Shown here piece after piece: positions 58,978-64,000 of a stretch of DNA of 64,000 bases. The DNA lies in contig CM077676.1 in the NCBI GenBank assembly GCA_039707655.1, positions 431,311,379 through 431,375,378 of the forward strand, written 5' to 3'. Made by a program: the position numbers and the translations under genes. The number at the start of each line of letters is the position of its first letter. The stretch's first letter is position 1. This stretch comes from Elymus sibiricus (Eukaryota > Streptophyta > Magnoliopsida > Poales > Poaceae). The notes under the pieces are model-generated. The model saw nothing but the letters and a program-made list of their open reading frames with translations, did not search any database and was not told the DNA's origin.

Positions 58978-59623
58978 ACTCTTGTGTCTTGTTAATTCTT
59001 CTCATATAATAGTTTCCCTAAGTTTCAAAAACTTCATCCACACAAAACTTGACAAGAACTTGTGAGATATGTTAGTATAAATCCACTCAAAACCTCAACA
59101 TTCTCTACTGTAGCAAATCAATAAAATTATAATTAAACATTGAATACTAAATGCCTCTGCATATTTAATACTCCTATCCTCAAATAGAATCATTAAACAA
59201 GCCAACATATGCAAACAATGCAAACATAACAGCAATCTGCCTAAACAGGACAGTCTGTAAAGGATAATTAAGAATCCATACTTAGATAACTCAAAAAATT
59301 CTGAAAATTTACCACACTGAAAATAATTTATCAAATTTTACTGTATAAAAATTTCAAGATTTTATCACATTCTGACATTTCTATGCAATTTAATCAATAG
59401 CAGCAAACTTTCTGTTTTGAAACAGCAACACATAAACTTGCAAATTGAGCATGGTAAAGGCTATAATTGGCATTTTATTGAAATAAAAGATACAAAACAT
59501 GATTATTGATAATACAAAGCAAATATCAACAGAAGAAAATGACGCTCCTAGCAAAACTCATATTATGTGACGAATAAAAATATAGCTCCGAGTGAGGTTA
59601 CCGATAGTGTTGAAGACGAAAGA

Positions 59624-59712
59624 GGGGATGCATTCCGGGGCATCCCCAAGCTTAGTTGCTTGGGTATTCTTTGAATATTACCTTGGGGTGCCTTGGGAAT
59701 CCCCAAGCTTAG
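59624..59712 (-). repeat. Two-hairpin AAGCTT-GGATGCC module, I3 copy 1
   Basis: Plus-strand GGGGATGCATTCCGGGGCAT CCCCAAGCTTAG, spacer, GTGCCTTGGGAATCCCCAAG CTTAG. It corresponds to 28990-29079 in I1. Confidence 0.55.
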
Positions 59713-60482
59713 GGTCTTGCCGCTCCTTATTCTCCTCATATTGATATCTCAACCAAAACTTGAAAACTTCAATCACACAAAACTTAGCGGAACTTTGTGA
59801 GAACGGTTAGTATGATAAAGAATAAACCATCACTTAGGTACTGTCCAAGGCAAGATTCACAATTGTTACCATATAATTCCTACTGTATTCTATCATTTCC
59901 ACAATTTATATCTCATAATATAAGCAATGGAAACATTAAAACAAGCAAATTATGCATTGAAAATAGAATCTGTCAAAAACAGAACAGTCTGTAATGATCT
60001 GAGTAACTACCATACTTCTGGAACTCTAAAAATTCTGAAAACTTAGGAAACGTCAAAAATTTGCATATAAATACTTTGTAAAAAAAATTAGAATTTTTTG
60101 ACTCTCCAGTAAAATCTGGGAAATTAAACACTGGAGGCAAAAGTTTCTGTTTTTGCACAGAATTGAATCAACAAGTATCCACACTATCCCAAAGGTTTTA
60201 CTTGGCACTTTATTGAAAGAAAACATATAAAACATGATTAATACAGTAGATTAATCATGTGGAAACTCAAAAACAGTAGGTATAAGTATTGGGTTGTCTC
60301 CCAACAAGCGTTTTTCTTTAATGCCTTTTAGCTAGGCATGATGATTTTAATGATGCTCACATAAAAAGTGAAGAATTGAAACATAACGGGAGCATAATGA
60401 ATCATATGTTCCTCTCTCATAATAATTTTCAGTAGCATAATGAATGGATTCATAAATATAGCTATCATATAACGCATTCTTT

Positions 60483-60914
60483 TCATGATCCACAAGCAAT
60501 TTTCTTCTCATTCATAATAGTGGGAGTATCATATGAAACTCGAATACTATAAATTGTTTCCACATCAAAAGAGTAATGTTTAGTAAAAGGGTATTCATAA
60601 TTATGACAAGTATAATAATAATAATCATCACTATTTTTCATAACATATGTATCATCACAGTAATCATCATAGATAGGAGGCATGAAATCATCATAACAAA
60701 TTTGATCATTCAAAGTAGGGGGACTAAAAAGATCATCTTCATTAAGTATAACATCTCCAAGCTTGGGAAAAACATCAATTGCAGCAAATAAATTCTCAAA
60801 ATGTCATTCTCATCAAACATAGCATCCCCAAGCTTGTTAGTTTGCATATCATTAGCATTATCACTATTATCATCAATAGTATGAATAGCACCAATAGTAA
60901 AACAATTATTATCA
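60483..60914 (-). pseudogene. I3 ORF, C-terminal part after frameshifts
   Basis: Minus-strand sequence with ANDMQTNKLGDAMFDENDIL (from about 60865), then in another frame NDQICYDDFMPPIYDDY. These match the I1 protein's MQNYKLGDAMFYEDD and FDEKIYYDDFMPPIYDDY, so they were once the C-terminal part of the ORF at 60915-62006. At least two frameshifts separate the pieces. The region is Asp/Tyr-rich with no domain I recognise. Confidence 0.55.
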
Positions 60915-62006
60915 TCATAATTTTCTAAATTGGCACCATAAATTTTTTTCAAGATTATAAGAAGTATCATTATCTTCCCAATCATAATCATCACAACGAG
61001 TAATATGCATAACAAAATCACCCTCAATAATTCCTTCGGACATTGTACCATAAGACGAAGAAGCAATATCATCATCAAGTGTATCATCTTCCACAATTAT
61101 TTTTGATTCATTCTCATGAGGCACAACAATAATAGGAGTAACATCATTTGGGAGGGATACCTTTTTACCTCTATTATTTCTTCTTTTCTTCTTCTTCACC
61201 ACATCATGTGTGGGTTTAATCAATTTTTCCGAGCTTCTTATTGATGAGATTGGTTGAATAGGGAGCTCCTTCTCGTCACCTATTTCATCATAAGAAAAAA
61301 TAGGAGGATTTTGGGAAACCTCTTCCCCTTCATTAGTATTCTCTTCATCTTCTATTTGTTTTCTTGTCTTTAAATAATTTTCAATATAAGGATTCTCAAT
61401 GCAATTTACCGCACAATAGATATAAATTTCCTCTAGATCAAAATCGAGAAATCTCTTGAGATTATATTCAGGAATATCCCTAGTTATATGTTTCATTTCT
61501 TCATACCCCAGAAGTAGACTAAGTTCATTATGATGCGCAAGGGTAATCAAGTTATCACAATTTTTGGACACGATTCGATCATGAAACAATTTGCATTGGA
61601 GATTTAAATGACCACGTTCATTGCAAAGTTCACAAGGATGGCGAGAAAAATTAAATCTTTCAGCACAATCATCTAGCCTCTCTTGCAACCCTTTAGTTTC
61701 TAAGTACTTATGCCTCTTACAAAATCTATTTTCCCTTTTTTGTATGCATTTGCACTCCCAATTCACTCCACAAAAATTGACATCCTTATAGGAGACATCA
61801 TTATCATGACTAGTGCAATCATCATTAGTATTATGGATATTCAAAGAATTCATACTAGCAACATTGCAATCATGCTCATCATTCATGGATTTTATGCCAA
61901 ACATTTTATTGAATTCTTCTTCTATCAATTGAGCACAATTTTCCGCTCCATCATTTTCAAGAAAGACATTATAAAGACGAATAATATGAGGCAACCTCAA
62001 TTCCAT
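60915..62006 (-). CDS. I3 ORF with a CCHC zinc knuckle, 363 aa, C-terminus frameshifted
   Basis: Minus-strand ATG 62006 lies about 100 bases inside the primer site and is the first ATG of the interior. Residues 1-60 match I1. Residues 80-140 are Cys-rich; CELCNERGHLNLQC at residues 125-138 (61593-61634) is an exact CX2CX4HX4C zinc knuckle, the nucleic-acid binding motif of retroviral and retrotransposon Gag proteins. Residues 260-280 are basic (VVKKKKRRNNRGKKV), a possible nuclear or RNA-binding patch, and the C-terminus is acidic. There is no recognisable capsid domain. A Gag-like RNA-binding role is an inference. Confidence 0.62.
   Translation of the reverse strand: MELRLPHIIRLYNVFLENDGAENCAQLIEEEFNKMFGIKSMNDEHDCNVASMNSLNIHNTNDDCTSHDNDVSYKDVNFCGVNWECKCIQKRENRFCKRHKYLETKGLQERLDDCAERFNFSRHPCELCNERGHLNLQCKLFHDRIVSKNCDNLITLAHHNELSLLLGYEEMKHITRDIPEYNLKRFLDFDLEEIYIYCAVNCIENPYIENYLKTRKQIEDEENTNEGEEVSQNPPIFSYDEIGDEKELPIQPISSIRSSEKLIKPTHDVVKKKKRRNNRGKKVSLPNDVTPIIVVPHENESKIIVEDDTLDDDIASSSYGTMSEGIIEGDFVMHITRCDDYDWEDNDTSYNLEKNLWCQFRKL
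61593..61634 (-). other. CCHC zinc knuckle motif in the I3 ORF
   Basis: Cys125, Cys128, His133 and Cys138 with canonical spacing and the Gly before His. The homologous segment is deleted in I1. Confidence 0.65.
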
Positions 62007-62105
62007 TTTTTTTGTAGTTTTCTTTTATAAAACCAAACTAGTGATAAAACAAGAAACTAAAAGATTCAATTGCAAGATCTAAAGATATACCTTCAAGCAC
62101 TCACC

Positions 62106-62123
62106 TCCCCGGCAACGGCGCCA
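62106..62123 (-). promoter_or_regulatory. Primer binding site of I3 (tRNA-Asp type)
   Basis: Minus strand TGGCGCCGTTGCCGGGGA, 10 bases inside the LTR, unmutated relative to the versions in H and I1. Confidence 0.72.
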
Positions 62124-62133
62124 GAAAAGAGCT

Positions 62134-63801
62134 TGATGTCTACTACACAACTTATTCTTGTAGACTCGTGTTGGGCCTCCAAGCGCAGAGTTTTGTAGGA
62201 CAGTAGCAATTTTCCCTCAAGTGGATGACCTAAGGCTTATCAATCCGTGGGAGGCGTAGGTTGAAGATGGTATCTCTCAAACAACCCTACAACCAAATAC
62301 AAGAAATCTCTTGTGTCCCCAACACACCCAATACAATGGTAAATTGTATAGGTGCACTAGTTCGGCGAAGAGATGGTGATAAAAGTGTAGTATGGATAGT
62401 AGATATATGTTTTTGTAATCTGAAAATATAAAAAAAATAAGGTAGCAAGTAACAAAAGTGAGCACAAACGGTATTGCAATGCTTAGAAACAAGGCCTAGG
62501 GTTCATACTTTCGCTAGTGTAATCTCTCAACATTGTTGACATAGTTAAATCATATGTAAATCGCTCATGTGCGACAAAGAGTTCACTCCAAAGTCACAAA
62601 TAGCGGAGAACAAATGAAGAAATTGTTGTAGGGTATGAAACCACCTCAAAGTTATCCTTCCCGATCAATCTTATGAGCCATCCCCATTAATTGTCACGAA
62701 CAGCCCTAGAGTTCGTACTAGAATAACACCTGAAGATACACATTAACCAAAACCCTAATGTCACATAGGCACTCCAATGTCACCACGAGTACCCACGGGT
62801 TTGATTATACGATATGCATCACACAATTTCAGATTCATCTATTCAAACCAACACAAAGAACTTCAAAGAATGCCCCAAAGTTTATATCGGAAAGTCAAGA
62901 CGAAAACGTGTGCCAACCCTTATGCATAAATCCCCAAGGTCACGGAACCCGCAAGTTGATCACCAAAACATACATCAAGTGACTCAAGTGAATATCCCAT
63001 TGTCACCACAGATATCCATATGCAAGACATACATCAAGTGTTTTCAAATCCTTAAAGACTCAATCCGATAAGAAAACTTCAAAGGGAAAACTCAATTCAT
63101 CACAAGAAGATAGAGAGGGGAAAAAACATATGATTCATCTATATCAATAAAGCTCGCGATACATCAAGATCATGCCATCTCAAGAACACGAGAGAGAGGG
63201 ATCAAACACATAGCTACTGGTACAAACCCTCAGCCCCGAGGGTGAACTACTCCCTCCTCGTCATGGAGACCGCCGGGATGATGAAGATGGCCTCCGGTGA
63301 TGCTTTCCCCCCTCCGGCAGGGTGCCGAAAAAGGGTTGTATATGAGATTGTGGAGGTACAGAGGCTTGCGGCGGCATAAAAACTTATCTAGGTTAACTTT
63401 CAGGGGTTTCTGAATATATATGATTTTTTGGCATTGGAATCACGCGAAGAAGGGCCACAGGGGGCCCATGAGGCACCAGGGCACGCCTGGTGGGGGCTGG
63501 CACGCCTTGGTGGCTCGTGGAGCCCCTGTGGGTCTTCTGGCCTCCTCCCGAAGCTTCTAGTACTTGTTATGTCCAATAAAAATTCTCCAAAAAGTTTCGT
63601 GGCATTTGGACTTCGTTTGGTATTGATTTTCTGTAAAACAAAAATAGGGCAGAAAACAGCAACTGGCACTGGGCACTAGGTCAATATGTTAGTCCATGAA
63701 AATCATATAAAAACCATATAAAAGTGCACCAAAATCATACAAAACTATAATAAACATGGCATGAATGCTTCATAAATTATAGATACGTTGGAGATGTATC
63801 A
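62134..63801 (-). repeat. Right LTR of I3 (5' LTR in element sense), 1668 bp
   Basis: Plus-strand start TGATGTCTACTACACAAC, end GATACGTTGGAGATGTATCA. High similarity to the left LTR; the GC-rich palindromic region at about 63468-63518 has decayed (one GGCGCGCC arm became GGCACGCC). Confidence 0.88.
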
Positions 63802-63806
63802 CACTT

Positions 63807-64000
63807 CTATTAAAATGCTTAAAGAAGTTATTTTCCCGAGGTTTGGAGTCCCTGGATATTTAATGATTGATGGTGGTTCACATTTTATTCATGGTGCATT
63901 TCCTAAATTGCTTGCTAAATATGATGTCAACCATAGAATTGCATCTCCCTATCATCCTCAAACTAGTGGTCAAGTTGAATTGAGCAATAGAGAAATAAAA
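63807..64000 (+). pseudogene. Element H: integrase catalytic core, continues beyond window
   Basis: It continues in phase from 55412 when I3 and one duplication copy are left out. [20 protein letters not shown] holds the second catalytic Asp at 63869-63871 and [10 protein letters not shown] the Glu at 63977-63979, exactly 35 residues apart. No stop is present. The C-terminal domain and anything after it are outside the window. Confidence 0.87.

Larger units (their letters stand above)
57091..60482 (-). other. I3 non-coding interior
   Basis: It matches the I1 interior (28269-31634) in reverse over most of its length. It contains the two hairpin modules and the conserved GTTGGGAGACAACCC hairpin (plus-strand GGGTTGTCTCCCAACAAGCG near 60291). 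No coding similarity. Confidence 0.65.
55413..63801 (-). mobile_element. I3: non-autonomous TGATACG-type LTR retrotransposon, 8389 bp
   Basis: LTRs at 55413-57067 and 62134-63801 flank a 5066-bp interior, bordered by the exact duplication CACTT. Orientation is minus, opposite to I1 and H. It is from the same family as I1 (LTRs and interior similar throughout) but has about 0.9 kb more interior, within the ORF region. No polymerase, protease or integrase is present. Confidence 0.88.
23269..64000 (+). mobile_element. Element H: Athila-type Gypsy retrotransposon, host of three nested insertions, 3' end outside window
   Basis: A complete 5' LTR, a tRNA-Asp-like primer site and gag, protease, RT, RNase H and integrase segments occur in order on the plus strand, separated by three insertions with exact 5-bp duplications. 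Own sequence in the window is 23269-25870, 33296-33872, 53052-55412 and 63807-64000, about 5.7 kb. There is one in-frame stop in all visible coding sequence (54083-54085). Absence of a chromodomain cannot be judged because the integrase end is outside. RT and protease motifs (FMDD, CDLGAS) fit the Athila lineage. The env-like region and 3' LTR lie beyond the window. Confidence 0.85.

Noticed and set aside
60576..60791. Plus-strand ORF rich in Ile and Thr
   Set aside because: It is the reverse of the Asp/Tyr-rich ORF tail (ATC/ATT-rich complement), a shadow frame.
23269..63801. Specific family names (Sabrina, WHAM, Fatima, Sukkula) for H, I1, I3 and I2
   Set aside because: The resemblance is from memory only; assignment needs a TREP search, so only lineage-level names are used.

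Overview
This is a gene-poor, retrotransposon-packed stretch of a plant nuclear genome, almost certainly a large-genome grass of the wheat/barley tribe (Triticeae). The basis is the kinds of element present: LTRs opening TGATACGTCTCCAACG or TGATACGTCC, a BARE-like LTR fragment, a CACTA transposon, and 4 kb LTRs with a non-coding interior. I found no intact host gene, no complete RNA gene and no CRISPR array. Family names were not checked against a database, so lineage names are given rather than TREP names.

Region 1 (1-12461) is an old Tat-lineage Gypsy element, plus strand, whose 5' LTR is cut by the window edge. It carries gag, protease, RT, two RNase H domains and integrase in one reading frame that is broken by many stops, most explained by single C-to-T changes. 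A second gene lies on the opposite strand between pol and the 3' LTR; it has at least one probable intron.

Region 2 (12462-23268) is older, decayed repeat sequence. It holds two related inverted-repeat elements (13496-17911 and 19031-20465). The first is split by a 5'-truncated LINE with 12-bp target duplications, and that LINE is itself split by two different solo LTRs, each with a perfect 5-bp duplication. A compound CT/GT microsatellite and two degenerate LTR fragments follow.

Region 3 (23269 to beyond 64000) is one young Athila-type Gypsy element (called H here) opened up by three later insertions. I1 (25871-33290, TSD GTGGT) sits in gag. I2 (33873-53046, TSD ACAAC, reverse strand) sits after the protease. 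I3 (55413-63801, TSD CACTT, reverse strand) sits in integrase. I1 and I3 are two members of one non-autonomous family that encode a protein of unknown function; the longer copy has a retroviral-type CCHC zinc knuckle. I2 is a LARD-like element with 4 kb LTRs and a non-coding interior. I2 is itself split by an 8.27 kb non-autonomous CACTA transposon (39317-47586, TSD CCA) that carries a fragment of a 40S ribosomal protein S5 gene, a GC-rich leader-like segment with a (GA)n tract, 660-bp tandem repeats and two tRNA-like segments.

Order of events inferred from nesting: H inserted into a decayed BARE-like LTR; I1, I2 and I3 then inserted into H; the CACTA element inserted into I2. H depends on its own Gag-Pol. 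I1, I3, I2 and the CACTA element have no polymerase, integrase or transposase and must have been mobilised by enzymes encoded elsewhere; H-like elements share the tRNA-Asp-type primer site and LTR ends with I1 and I3, so they are plausible helpers.
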